NCBI GenBank assembly: GCA_017893485.1
Contig: CM030362.1
Span: forward strand, 259,486,255 to 259,550,254
DNA: 64,000 nucleotides
Source of the DNA: Hemerocallis citrina
Lineage: Eukaryota; Streptophyta; Magnoliopsida; Asparagales; Asphodelaceae
Reading direction: 5' to 3'
The position numbers and the translations under genes are program-made. Shown here piece by piece: positions 10,083-20,492 of the stretch (position 1 is the stretch's first letter; each line of letters starts with the position of its first letter). Below the pieces are notes generated by a model. The model worked only from the letters and a program-made list of their open reading frames with translations, did no database searches and was not told the origin of the DNA.

Positions 10083-12064
10083 TCGAACATGTCTTCATAG
10101 GTGGAAGAGCACTGAACAGAAATGGAGCAATAGACAAATTAATATTCGTCAAATCGGCAGGATGTATGTCATTTTTCATCGAGAAGGTGATCGCTATTAT
10201 TTAAGGATGTTGCTAAATCATGTTAGAGGTCCATTATCGTTTGACTACTTACTGTAATTGGGATAAGATATCCAACATTTAAGCGAGTAGCAGAGGTGTT
10301 GGGGTTTGTTGGAGAGCGATAATAGCATCAACAGTTGTCTTTTAAAAGCATCCAATACTCATATGCCATCAACTCTCTGAAGACTTTTTACAACACTATT
10401 GACATATTGCGAGCCAGTTGGAGTAAGGCAGCTCTGGACCAATTTAAATCACATATGTCCAAGGACTATTCATCTGCATGCAAACTGAGTGGACTATGTG
10501 AAGTACGATTGCTGAAAGAGCTCAACAGTCTCTTAAACCAGTATGGCAAGAGCATTGATGACTATGACTTATCTACAACCAATGTTAATGAAGAGGTCAA
10601 TATCCCACAACTAATAGAAGATGAGAAATCGATACCAATTTCTGATGAAGATTTGTCTTCAATTGAAAAACTTAATGTGAATCAGAAGTATGCATTCAAT
10701 CTTATCGCATAAGTAGTCATTAATGGGGAGAGTAAAGTCTTTTTTGATGATGGTCCTGGAGGTACTGGAAAGATATTTCTTTATATTTTATCTTTTTTGC
10801 GACATAGAGGCCATATTGTATTAGCAACAACATCCTCAGGAATAGCTTCTATAATGATGCCTGGATGTCGTACAACACACTCAAGATTCAAGATTCCCAT
10901 AAAGTTATGTTCAGCTTCGTCATGTATAATCTCTATCCAATCTGATGAGGCCAAACTTTTACTTCTCTCGAGTGCTATCATTTGGGATGAAGCAACAATG
11001 ACTCATCGTTATGCTTTTGAGGCCTTAAACAAGACAATGAAGATATCATTGGAAATGAATTACCATTTGGAGGAAAAGTTGGGGTTTTGGGTGGAGATTT
11101 TCGACAGATTCTTCCAGTTGTGCAGTGTGGTACAAAAGCACAGACTATTGAAGCATGTATAGTCAACTCTGCAATTTGGAATGACGTAATTGTCATTCGG
11201 CTGACAGAAAATATGCGAGGCAAAGAGGATTCTAATTTTTCCAACTTTGTCCTACGCATTGGCAATGGAAATGAAGCATATGCTGAAAGTGAAATGATTA
11301 GAATGCCAGATGATATGGTTGTTCCATGGGAAGGTGAAAACTCATTGTTCAATTTTATTGACATGAATTTTCCTTCATTGAGTTCGAATGCACATGATAA
11401 GAAGTATATTACTGGGAGGCCTTTGCTTACCCTAACTAATCAATCAGTTGACCAAATTAATAATGATATAATACATTTATTTCCTGGAGATGAACAAGTA
11501 TACTTTTCATTTGGCGCAGTTGAGAATGATAGACAAAATTTATATCAGTAAGAATATCTAAAATCTATTACGCCGGAGGACTTCCACCACACAAGTTGAC
11601 ACTGAAAATAGGTGCTCCGATCATGCTTTTGACAAATATTGATCCAAAAATTGGTCTTTGCAATGGAAAGAGATTAATTTGTAAAAACTTCTCTCCAAAC
11701 TTAATCGATGCAGAAATAGTAACTGGTCATTGCTATGGTAGTATTTATTCATCGGATCTCTTTTCAGCCTTCAGAAAATGTAAGGATGCCTTTTACACTC
11801 ATAAGGAAGCAATTTCCAGTACAGCTTAGTTTCGCCTTGACAATTAACAGGTCGCAAGGACAAACCATTCCATATGTTGGTGTGTACCTTCCGGATCACG
11901 TATTTAGTCGTGAACAATTATATGTCGCTCTGTCTAGGAGAGTTTCGAGATCTACTACAAAACTCTTAATCAAGAATGGACATCTAGTACGTCGGCAAGA
12001 CATTCATACAAAAAATGTTGTTTACAAGGATGCATTGGTGAAATGTCATGGAACTTCAAATTAA
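10083..12064 (+). pseudogene. Helitron Pif1-type helicase (broken)
   Basis: RQIGRMYVIFH near 10150 and YYLRMLLNHVRGPLSFDYL near 10195 precede the helicase. Walker A reads DGPGGTGKI at 10748-10777: the usual Thr after GK is Ile, which should impair nucleotide binding. Walker B-like IIWDEATM (10978-11001), GGDFRQILPVV (11090-11122), RLTENMRG (11200-11222), GAPIMLLTNIDP (11611-11646) and the C-terminal SFALTINRSQGQT...EQLYVALSRR (11830-11940) follow. Stops at 10710 and 11549, and frame changes near 11060 and 11790. Confidence 0.85.
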
Positions 12065-12475
12065 ACAGTAAGTTGGTATTTAAATGTACATGGTTTTCTC
12101 AATTTACACCTTAAAATATAATACATACTATTGTGCACAACTATGAGAAAAAAATATAATTAGATTATCAACATACATTGTGCATTATAGCTCTTTATTA
12201 ACTACATTTTCTATAATATATATACCTATGCTTATAATTATTCTGTGCAGGAATACTTATTTGTATAGGAGAAAGTCAAAAAATCACATTGGTTTTATAA
12301 TTGATTGGATGTTGCCGCTTCTACTTTATTTGTTAGAATAGATTAATGTAAGTATGCTTCTATTATTATTATTATTATTATTATTTATCTTTGTTGCAAA
12401 TGAATTTCCTTATAGAAGATTTTATGTGTTCTCAAAATTTGATATATATCTTAATAGTTCATGGCTATGGACTTT
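12065..12475 (+). other. AT-rich Helitron spacer with a (TTA)n run
   Basis: No gene seen. A TTA microsatellite of about nine units lies at 12361-12387. The stretch separates the helicase from the first captured gene fragment. Confidence 0.6.
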
Positions 12476-12748
12476 AGTGATTGGGGATGCGAGGGAGGTG
12501 ATTTGTGAGGCAGTGGATAAGCTGAATGTTGATATGTTGGTGATGGGAACTCCTGGTTATGGACTGATTAAGAGGTAATTAGTTCATTATTATTAGTTAA
12601 TTAATTGTATCTTTTTGATGTATTTGTGTAATTGTGTGTTGCTGAAATGGCCAATTATTGGGTTTGCATGGCGCTTTTGGGAAGTGTAAGCAGCTATTGT
12701 GCACACAATGTGAAGTGCTCTATTCTAATAGCGAAAAGGCCTAAGTAG
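12476..12748 (+). pseudogene. Captured universal stress protein (USP) gene fragment, two exons
   Basis: Exon A (12476-12574) encodes GDAREVICEAVDKL followed by VDMLVMGTPGYG, and exon B (12670-12748) encodes LLGSVSSYCAHNVKC then IAKRPK and a TAG stop. Together these are the C-terminal half of a plant USP-domain protein, including the G-2x-G-9x-G(S/T)-type ATP-binding region. The donor GTAATT at 12575 is intact. The acceptor position reads TTTGCAT where TTTGCAG is expected, so splicing is lost. The retained intron shows capture at DNA level. The N-terminal half is absent. It lies on the same strand as the Helitron helicase. Confidence 0.85.
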
Positions 12749-13280
12749 CGATATTCATGTAATATGCGAAAATTTTCTGGCAAAAGTTGCATTTTTGACT
12801 GTGTAAAATTCAGTGACTGGTTATTTGCTGAGCTTGAATTAGAAGAAAAAACAAATTCAAAGTGCAGTTGTGCATCCACAATATGAAACATCAACTGAGA
12901 TAGCAAGTCAATCCTTTCTTTGGTGAGTATAACCTTTTTTTCATATAGTTATTTGTATATTTTTCTATTCGCTAACTGTGCTTTTTCTTTGTTTATTCTC
13001 TAAACTAGATGTTTTGCAATATAAAAGTAACCAAAGATAGGCATTAGTCGAATTTGATGTTTATATTGATTTTGCTAAGCATTTCTCCACTTTAGATTGA
13101 TTCTATATATGGGCAACGTTTGTTAATTTTGACATTGATAGTTAATGATTTGATCATAACTAGGCTGCTGTAGCTTAATTGCAAATTGTTCTCCTGTATT
13201 TTCAGAACAAATTTTTGATATAGGCGGTTATATAATTTACTATATATCTTTTCTTTACTATACTTTTTGCAATCCTGTAG
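12749..13280. other. Stretch between the USP and RBOH fragments
   Basis: AT-rich, no recognised coding block. It may hold flanking non-coding DNA of either captured gene. The RBOH part begins at an acceptor-like TGTAG ending at 13280. Confidence 0.5.
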
Positions 13281-14172
13281 CGCACATACATTATGCTAGG
13301 ATCGGCTCGATCGTTCTCTTCAATGACAACATTAATTTTCATAAGGTATACAACATTAATGACAATAGTTCTTCCTGAATTTTTTTTTCAAATTTTTTTT
13401 ATAATTTTGATGTCCTATTATATTCAGACTGGAGCTCATCATGATTTCCCTTCTGTGTAGCATAGTTGATAGCAGGCGGAATACTGACCTACGTGATCCT
13501 CCATGGCGGAACACACCTTAACTGTGACTTCCCAAGAATTGTTGGGGCTAAGAGATCATTGTTTCGACGAACAATTGGTGCAGACTTCCAACTCCACCAG
13601 CCATCCTACACAGAGATACTTGCCTCCACTGAGGGAGCGACTGGGATAGCAATGGTGGTGCTCATGACTCTTGCATTCATGCTTGCGACTAGGTTGCCAC
13701 AACGACAACCATCATCATTGCCATGGCCTGTCCAAAAGTTTGTGGGGTTTAATGCTTTTTGGTACTCACACCACCTGTTCATTGTGGTCTATGTGTTGCT
13801 GGCTGTTCATTCGATGTTCCTCTTCCTCACTCAGAATGTAACTGAAAAAACAGTAGGTTTTCTACCCTTGCTTTGAGTATTTACAATTAATATCATACCA
13901 TCTACCCGTGGCCATTTTAATTCCAACTTCGATCATTTATGCAAAGACATGGATGTACCTTGCTATCCCAATCTTACTGTAATATGCAGAGCGATTGATT
14001 AGAATAATTCGTGTAGGAAAATACGATGTTAAAATACTAAAGGTATGTATGTTCGGTAACCTGTGATTTATTACCTTATATATTCTTGAATCATATGTAT
14101 AGCACTATATACATTGTTCTGCTCATTTCAATAGGCAAATCTGTATCCTGGGAAAGTTGTCATTGAAGGAAT
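13281..14172 (+). pseudogene. Captured RBOH (NADPH oxidase) gene fragment, four exons
   Basis: Exons at 13281-13345 (ends VLFNDNINFHK), 13466-13852 (GGTHLNCDFPR, then GFNAFWYSHHLFIVVYVLL), 13947-14042 (TWMYLAIPIL ... LIRIIR) and 14135-14172 (LYPGK). This is the ferric-reductase transmembrane region of plant respiratory burst oxidases, with the haem-ligand histidines of HAGTH-like GGTH and WYSHH present. Donors GTATAC, GTAGGT and GTATGT and AG acceptors are in place and phases agree. An in-frame TAA at 13980-13982 breaks exon three. The N-terminal EF-hands and the NADPH domain are missing. Introns retained, so captured as DNA. Confidence 0.9.
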
Positions 14173-14315
14173 TATTTACAAAAGTGTCATTCATATAAAA
14201 TAAAAGTTTGTGTCACTAGGGATAATTTGTAAATAGTGTGTATGAGTAAACGAATGTCTCAGGTTCGAGACCAGTTTATGTCTTATTATTACTTTATAAA
14301 ATAAAAAAAATAATT

Positions 14316-14345
14316 AGAACGTGCATCGCACGTGCATGTTACTAG
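14316..14345 (+). other. Helitron 3' terminal hairpin and CTAG end
   Basis: A GTGCATCGCACGTGCA hairpin region ends about 8 bp before TTACTAG, and the element ends at 14345 with host T at 14346. The 130 bp before it (GTGTCACTAGGG..., GGTTCGAGACC) are closely similar to the ends of the elements at 52351-55742 and 55891-56279. Confidence 0.8.
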
Positions 14346-15654
14346 TTATTGTGTAATATTTAAATTTACCAATGAATCCACCATACAGTTGGCAATGCAC
14401 TTTAACCAAGCTAATATTTATATTGTTTGTTCATTTTTTCACATACACTATTACTTTCTCAACTCTTTCAACTCTTCATTCTTTGTCTAGTTTTTTCACT
14501 TACACTCCTACACTACTAGTATAATGTTACGATCATGTAGTAGCGGACGTATCGAAAGTGGACAAGAATTCACTAGTTCATTTCGTCGCACTCATTTTAT
14601 TCCACAATTAGAGGCCGATTATAATCCTAATCTTAATATTGATTATGAAAGTGCTCCTCCTCACGAGTATATTTCATGTTGAAATCCTAGCTGAAGACAG
14701 AAACACAAGACACTGACGCCGCACAACCCACTTCTTCCAAAAAACATAGAGGCCAAACTTCCAAAATCCAAAAATTTTATGACTTTGTCCTAAACATGGA
14801 CAATCCGAAAGAGGGACATAAGGTATGTAAAACTTTTCAAAAACATAACAAATGGAAGAAGGGTGAGGGGACGGGTACAATTTGTTGACACATTACTAAA
14901 TACACCCCAAGCTAGTAGAAGACCAAATCTCCCAACAAAAGATCAACCCTGGGATAGGGCATGTAGGTAGCTATAGCTATGATCTCGACACTATTCGTCG
15001 GAAAATTGCTAGACTAGTTATTGTCACGCTTGGCTTCCCAAAAAGAGATACAGAATACGGATATGTGACTAAGCCCAGTGAATAATTGTCATCATCCATA
15101 AGCTGTCAGGATCTTTACAACGAGTACAGGTATAAACAAGAGAGATACAAGAAGAATAGTCAACCACGCATGCATAACTGAATCAATATAGTCAACAAGA
15201 TTACTTGAAACGAGAAGCAATAATACTGAATTTCAAATAATCATGTCAAAAACAAAACACAAGTTCGGGATACAAAGCCCAATACAAATATCCATGTAGC
15301 AAATTACATTTATTCAAGAATAGCAGGAAAATAAATTATAGCAAGAACTCCAGCAACTAGAATCTCAGATCACCTACTCCATCTGGCAGCTAATCTCCAA
15401 AATCTGCAATTTAACAAATTGCAGGAAAAAGGAAAGAGAAACAAAATACCTGTTAACACAAGTTATGGGCCACTTGTAGTGCAGGCAACAAGTACAAGAA
15501 AGAGAAATAGACAAGAATAGAGTAACAGCGGAAGCAAGTATAGCGTGGAAAAGATGTAACAACAAAATAGAGAACTAACTCTAAATCAAGAACAGAAACA
15601 ACTAGCATGGCAAGATGAACGAGTGCAAGTGGCATGTAACAAGTGTCAAGTAAC

Positions 15655-16150
15655 ATGTAAATGAGTAACAAGTAACAGGTATCAAGTAATCAAGTATCAT
15701 GTACAAGTAACAAGTAGCAAGTGTCAAGCGATCATGTTGTTTTCAAGTCTTGTATCTAGTCCTATCTAGGTAGCACTTCATGCGTCCCAGATTTTTACCA
15801 CATAGTTGCTACTTACATGCAATTTATGTTTAGATCTAGTGGTGGGTTTCTATAGGGCCGTGTACTCAGGCGTCAAGTAACAAGTAACAAGCACGAATCA
15901 CGTAATCGTGAACTCGTGGCATCATATAGTAGTAACAGGTATGAATTATGTAATTATGAAACATGGCATCATATAGTAATAACAAGCATGAATCATGTAA
16001 TCATGAAACATGGCATATAGTAATAACAAACATGAATCATGTAATCATGAAACATGGCACATAGTAATAACAAGCATGAATCATGTAATCATGATATTAT
16101 GGCATATAGTAATAACAAGAATGAATCATGTAGTCATGAAATCATGGTAT
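15655..16150 (-). repeat. Short tandem arrays in LTR family C copy 2
   Basis: 15655-15735 is made of variants of AACAAGTA/CAAGTGTC. 15890-16150 holds about six units near 46 bp of the type CATGAATCATGTAATCATGA plus ACATGGCATATAGTAATAAC. Each unit contains the near-palindrome CATGTAATCATG. Position matches the arrays of copy 1 in the inverted orientation. Confidence 0.8.
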
Positions 16151-17989
16151 CAAGTAATGGGAAACACGACCCCCTTCTGAGTACACATACCTATATTATC
16201 TACTACTAAGGTCTTTCCCTTAACTCCAGCTTGGTTATTTATTATTATTATCAACAAGCATATACGTGTATAAAACAGAGCAAGAATAATATGGCATGAA
16301 CAAGTAACAGGTTCAGGTCAGAAGATAAATATGTACAGGCGAAAGACAACTCATAAAAGATTAGGACAACGAAAATTCTAGTTCAGGACAGCAAGACAGT
16401 ACTGCACCAAATATGGGATTTCTGTTGTCACAAATATGCAAATATGGATTCGTCAGAAAATCTGGAAAATATACTTTCGGCCGAATCCAGCAAATATATA
16501 TAAGTCATATGGTAATTCACAAATACAGGACTCAAAACAGAATCATATCCAGAAAACATGTCCAGCCAGAAATCAGAAGTTTGTATTCATAATCAGAAAA
16601 CGACATAAAAACTCACTGATTAAATCCAAGAAAAATTTGGGGTATTTCCTAGTATGTTTAGCATCAGCAAATAAATTTTTATAATTTTCCAACATAGATA
16701 GTTTAGTCAAATAAAATTAGAAGACAACAAGATACAAAAATTTTGTAAATCTGAAATCATAAACACAACGGTACTAAAACAACAATATCCTACAAAATAT
16801 AAATCGAAATCCAGATATGTCAAAAGGGTGATAAAATAGATACAGTGGGTACAATTCATATTCACAAAAGTTTTTATAAACAACAAATAGAATTAAGTCG
16901 AAATTTAGGTTCTTTACTGAACAACATGAAAATTCTGCATGTATAATAGTTGTTTGCAAGTATAGAATAGTTTGTAAAAGTCATCAATCAAATCTACAAA
17001 AATTAGGGGTTAATCCTAATCAAGTCTGGTTGTACTCAGCGAAAATATTGGATCAAAATATTATTTTTAACATCAGTATAAAAATAAATGACCATACGGA
17101 ATTCATATAAAATAGAATCTGGAGTTTTTCTACACATCTGTAGTAAAACAGCAATAACTTGCAACTCACAAATCGAAACTGAGATCTGTCAGAAATTCTG
17201 AAAAGTAGAAAGAATTCTCTATAATTCATATTCACAAATAATTTTTATTTACTGACCTTAATAGGGTCTAAAATTCTGAACAAAAACAGGGTAACAACAA
17301 GGACATAATTATTCTTCATGCATAAAATTAACTAGATCATATGAAACACACCCAAATTATAACAAAGTGTGAAATACATCAAGAAACATGGTATAGGGTA
17401 TTTAACACGTCTACAACAAGTTATAATACTCCTAACACATCAAGCATACAAGATCATATGCAACATGTATGTATACACCAAGAATTGATTATCTCTAAGT
17501 TATTTCATGTCGTGTGTGTAACGAAACGACTATGGATGGATCAAAATCTAGAAACAAGATCAAACAAGGGATTTCATGGGAATAGATCTTGAAGCAACTA
17601 CACTACATGCGGTATTTAGTACTTGTATCATATAACAAAAAGAATATAAGTTACTTGCCTCGAAATTGACGACGAGCCTAACGGAGAGAAAGAGAATAAT
17701 GGGAACAGATTCTCGGGGATGAACACGATCGGCACGAATCTCGATGATCAAGATGGTGGTCAAGATGACGATCGAGCGAATCCAACGGCCAAAATCGTAT
17801 ATAGAATATATAAGAATTAGAAGAGTACCAAATGAGTAAATATATCATGATTGATAATTTGATGAATGAAAACAAAAGGTGGATCACATGTTTAACTCAC
17901 CAAGTAGAAGACGAACGAGTCGATCGAGACGATCAAGGGTCGAGATCAAGTGTGATCGGTCGATCGGACGGCTGAGATCAAAGCAAGCT

Positions 17990-18165
17990 TGATGATGATC
18001 ACGATCAGATCAGATCAGACGACTGAGATCAAGAGATCAAGATCAAGATCAAGATGTGATGATCAAGATCATCAAGGTAATCAGACGGTTCTGAATCAAA
18101 GTGATCAAGATCAGATGATGGTGGAGATGATGATCAAGATCTTGATGATGATCAAGATCAAACGG
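17990..18165. repeat. GATCAA-rich degenerate simple repeat
   Basis: Dense repeats of GATCAAGATCAA and GATGATGATCAAG inside LTR copy 2. No coding meaning seen. Confidence 0.7.
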
Positions 18166-19001
18166 ACGGCCTACATTTAAACATTAATAATCCCCCCTGA
18201 TGCGGTGATGCACCGGAGGATCGACGGCGTACAGGGGCAGCGACAGCGAGGGTGGCGCGAGCCGGTGGTCGCCGTGGCTTGGCGAAGGTGGGCACGGTAG
18301 CTGTCGAACGATGACGGCAATGGCGGCAACGGCAGGGGACAGTGGCTATGTTTTTGGGGTGAAACAGAGGAGGAGGGGAGCGGCGGTGGCGTTGCTGTTG
18401 GTTGGCTGGCGTGCGACACTCGAAAGGAGGGCGGCACAGCGGGGTCGGCACGATGCAGTGATGAGCGCTGCTGCTGCTGCTGCTGCAGTCGGGAGGAGCA
18501 CAAGGGGGCTGTTGTTGATGACAGGAGGTTGCGAGGGTGGCTGGCGGTCAGGAGAGAGAACAGGGAAACACGAGGGTAGAGGTCAGGAGTAATGGATGGG
18601 GGGTTGGGAAGGAGAGGCACGGGCTGGCGTCAGCTGCTAGGGCGGCACAACACAGGGAACGCCGGAGGAAGAGACAGGGAGAGCTCCGAGAGGGAGATGA
18701 AGGAACAATAAAGGGGTAGGGTTATGCAGTTGGCAACTGGGTGATTAGAAGGTAAATAGGTTAGGGTAATTAGGGTTTAATAGTAGAGTTATATAGGGTA
18801 GGTTAACGGGTTTGAGGGTAAACGGGTTTTGGGTTGTAGGAGTTTTTAAAAACTAATAGAAAAATAAATAGCCAATAAAAGGTAGGATTATATAACAAAA
18901 ATATATTTTGTACTACAATATGGAAATAATTTGAAATAACTACTAATACAATTAACAATATAAATGGATTTTTAAATAGACAATCAAAGTTATAATAATA
19001 A

Positions 19002-19547
19002 CTAGATTTGCTCGTAGGCACGTGCCTACGGCACGTCTTCGGAACGATACAACATACGAAAGTCTTGTAAATAGTAAAACAACAATTATGTAGCTCAGGT
19101 CTGAATAGTAAAACAATAATTAGTTGTAAATAAAGTCCATGTTTCCATTAGTATATGTTGAAAAATAATTATAAATAAGGGTATAAAATCCAACTTCTTA
19201 GAACTTTGAGTTTGGAAAATGATGAAATTTAACTGTTCATGAGATATTTGTTATTTCAATGTAACATGAGCAATAAAAAAATGCATAAAAAATCTTGAAA
19301 TTTACAAACTTGAAATTTGAAAAAAATAAATTTCTGAGTAAATAGAGAAAGAATGAGAGAGAGAGAGGGAGAGAGAAAAATAAATAAATAAATAAATAAA
19401 GGAGTTGTTTTGGGGATTTGAATTCAAGTTTTGGGGGGAAACTTTTGAGTGGGAAAATATATTTTGTGATGTTAGATCTGGACCATTGATTTCAAGCCTA
19501 TTGAATGAGAGCCACTTGATAGCTTTCTTTGTGTTTTATTATATAGA
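19002..19547 (-). mobile_element. Small non-autonomous Helitron, family B, inside LTR copy 2
   Basis: On minus it starts TCTATATAATAAAACAC and ends in the perfect 18-bp palindrome CGTAGGCACGTGCCTACG followed by about 10 bp and CTAG. Host A and T flank it (19001 and 19548). 546 bp, no coding capacity. The element at 56360-57218 has the same ends and internal blocks (TTTTGGGGGGAAACTTTTG, GTTAGATCT). Confidence 0.85.
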
Positions 19548-19550
19548 TAA

Positions 19551-19622
19551 CAATAATAACAATAATCATAATAATAATAATAAAAACAAAAATAACCGTA
19601 ATAATAATAATACTGAAGAATA
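19551..19622. repeat. AAT/AAC microsatellite next to the Helitron end
   Basis: Runs of AATAAT and AACAAT with single interruptions, directly abutting the 5' end of the small Helitron. Part of LTR copy 2. Confidence 0.8.
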
Positions 19623-19935
19623 GTAATAACAACAATACTAATATGGTTTGTATTTCAATATAAAAATCATTGGAAAAATAGCTACGATTAAAATTATTGA
19701 TTAAAAATAGACTTTAATAGGAGATCCAACAACAGATTTTAACAAAAGAATTTGAAAGAGAAAAAAACAATTTACAAAAAAAATTGAAATACCGAAAATA
19801 TACAGAAAATACATATTTGCGAAAACAGGGGTTACAGTTATTAAGGATGAGTTACCATTTTCCTACTCCGATAGTAGGAACCTAGAGGCCTTTAATCAAA
19901 ATGCCCTAAATTTACATTTGAAACAAATTCGTAGA

Positions 19936-20176
19936 AATGCCATTAAGGCCGCGTCAGAGAAGGAGAAGGAAGCCCATCTTGCTCGGATCGCTCATGTTGA
20001 AGCTGAGCGGAAGAAGAAGAGGGAAGTGGCGACAAATGAGAAGGATTCGACTGTGTAGTAGAAGGAAAATGTAGTGGCCGCGGTGAGGGCCGAGGCTCAG
20101 GAGCATCTGTACACGAACATGCAGAAGGCTTACGTCAAGGCACTCAATGATATAGTAGAGCACATCCCTCACTTCG
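19936..20176 (+). pseudogene. Coiled-coil coding fragment, possibly Tat accessory gene
   Basis: The frame continues from the hAT piece into EKEKEAHLARIAHVEAERKKKREV, meets TAG stops at 20056-20061, then reads EHLYTNMQKAYVKALND. Charged heptad-like sequence resembling the coiled-coil ends of the antisense genes in the two Tat elements of this window, but too short to be sure. It may mark a deletion or recombination junction. Confidence 0.35.
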
Positions 20177-20490
20177 TGTAATACCCCGTATGAGATGTGC
20201 CTTCTTGGTGGGCTTAGTAATTAATTCATGGTTAGATGGGCCTATAGATTTGGTAGTGTGTGTATAGAGCCTATAGAAAGAATGAATTAATTACTATGGG
20301 ACCATGGTGTTCATGGTAGGTGGTGGTGACTTAGTCTCACATGGAAGGTGAGTTAGAATTGTGTGTGTATATATTAGAAAGCCTATGATCAAAAGGCACC
20401 AACTAGTCATGGCACCTTTTCAGAGGTAGCCTGTGGTGGGCAGTTGTTAGAATATATTTGAGCGGAGCCCAGGGCATTATAGATCCTTTC
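20177..20490 (+). mobile_element. Truncated LTR fragment starting TGTAATACCCCG
   Basis: Begins TGTAATACCCCGTATG, the same start as the solo LTR at 35361 and close to the minus-strand copy ending at 55427. A TATATATTAGAAAG promoter-like box lies near 20371. It runs out near CAGGGCATTATA (about 20475), after which Tat2 sequence follows. No matching target duplication, so it looks truncated by deletion. Confidence 0.5.
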
Positions 20491-20492
20491 TC

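Larger units (their letters stand above)
5370..14345 (+). mobile_element. Decayed autonomous Helitron carrying host-gene fragments
   Basis: The 5' end is TCTCTAATATTATAA after a host A. The 3' end has a short GC hairpin (GCATCGCACGTGC) followed by TTACTAG and a host T at 14346. Ends TC...CTAG inserted between A and T fit Helitrons. The same 5' and 3' termini occur in two small elements at 52351-55742 and 55891-56279, which supports the boundaries. Inside, in order on plus: Helitron N-terminal region, Rep nuclease, Pif1-type helicase, then fragments of USP and RBOH genes near the 3' end. About 9 kb, including a 1.2 kb secondary insertion. All coding parts carry stops and frameshifts. Confidence 0.85.
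15022..19836 (-). mobile_element. Solo LTR, family C copy 2 (minus strand)
   Basis: Reads TGTCACGC at the left and ends GGGGTTACA at the right, so on minus it runs TGTAACCCC...GTGACA. It is flanked by the 5-bp duplication GTTAT and interrupts the hAT frame. Net length is about 4.27 kb after removing the Helitron at 19002-19547. It contains no gag-pol. A GC-rich leader (about 18190-18700) lies on the minus-strand 3' side of the TATA-like region near 18790. Long minus-strand frames there are proline/serine-rich and not genes. Confidence 0.85.
14580..19935 (+). pseudogene. hAT-type transposase N-terminal fragment, split by an LTR
   Basis: Two parts: 14580-15021 and 19842-19935. The first encodes KIQKFYDFVLNMD, then a degenerate BED zinc-finger segment with CRHITKYTPS and YDLDTIRRKIARL. 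The second continues at once with KDELPFSYSD and NLEAFNQN, which is the standard order (zinc finger, then R-x-x-x-A-x-x-x-I-x-x-D-E-L-P-F) in plant hAT transposases. The break carries the target duplication GTTAT at 15017-15021 and 19837-19841. Upstream residues show at least one stop (near 14681). The catalytic C-terminal part is absent. Confidence 0.8.

Noticed and set aside
15890..16150. Regular repeats resembling a CRISPR array
   Set aside because: Plant nuclear context, repeats are degenerate with no unique spacers of fixed size, and they lie in an LTR.
18177..18620. 147-codon Ser/Pro-rich minus frame
   Set aside because: GC-rich leader of a family C LTR. The matching leaders of copies 3, 4 and 5 have unrelated frames, so no conserved protein.
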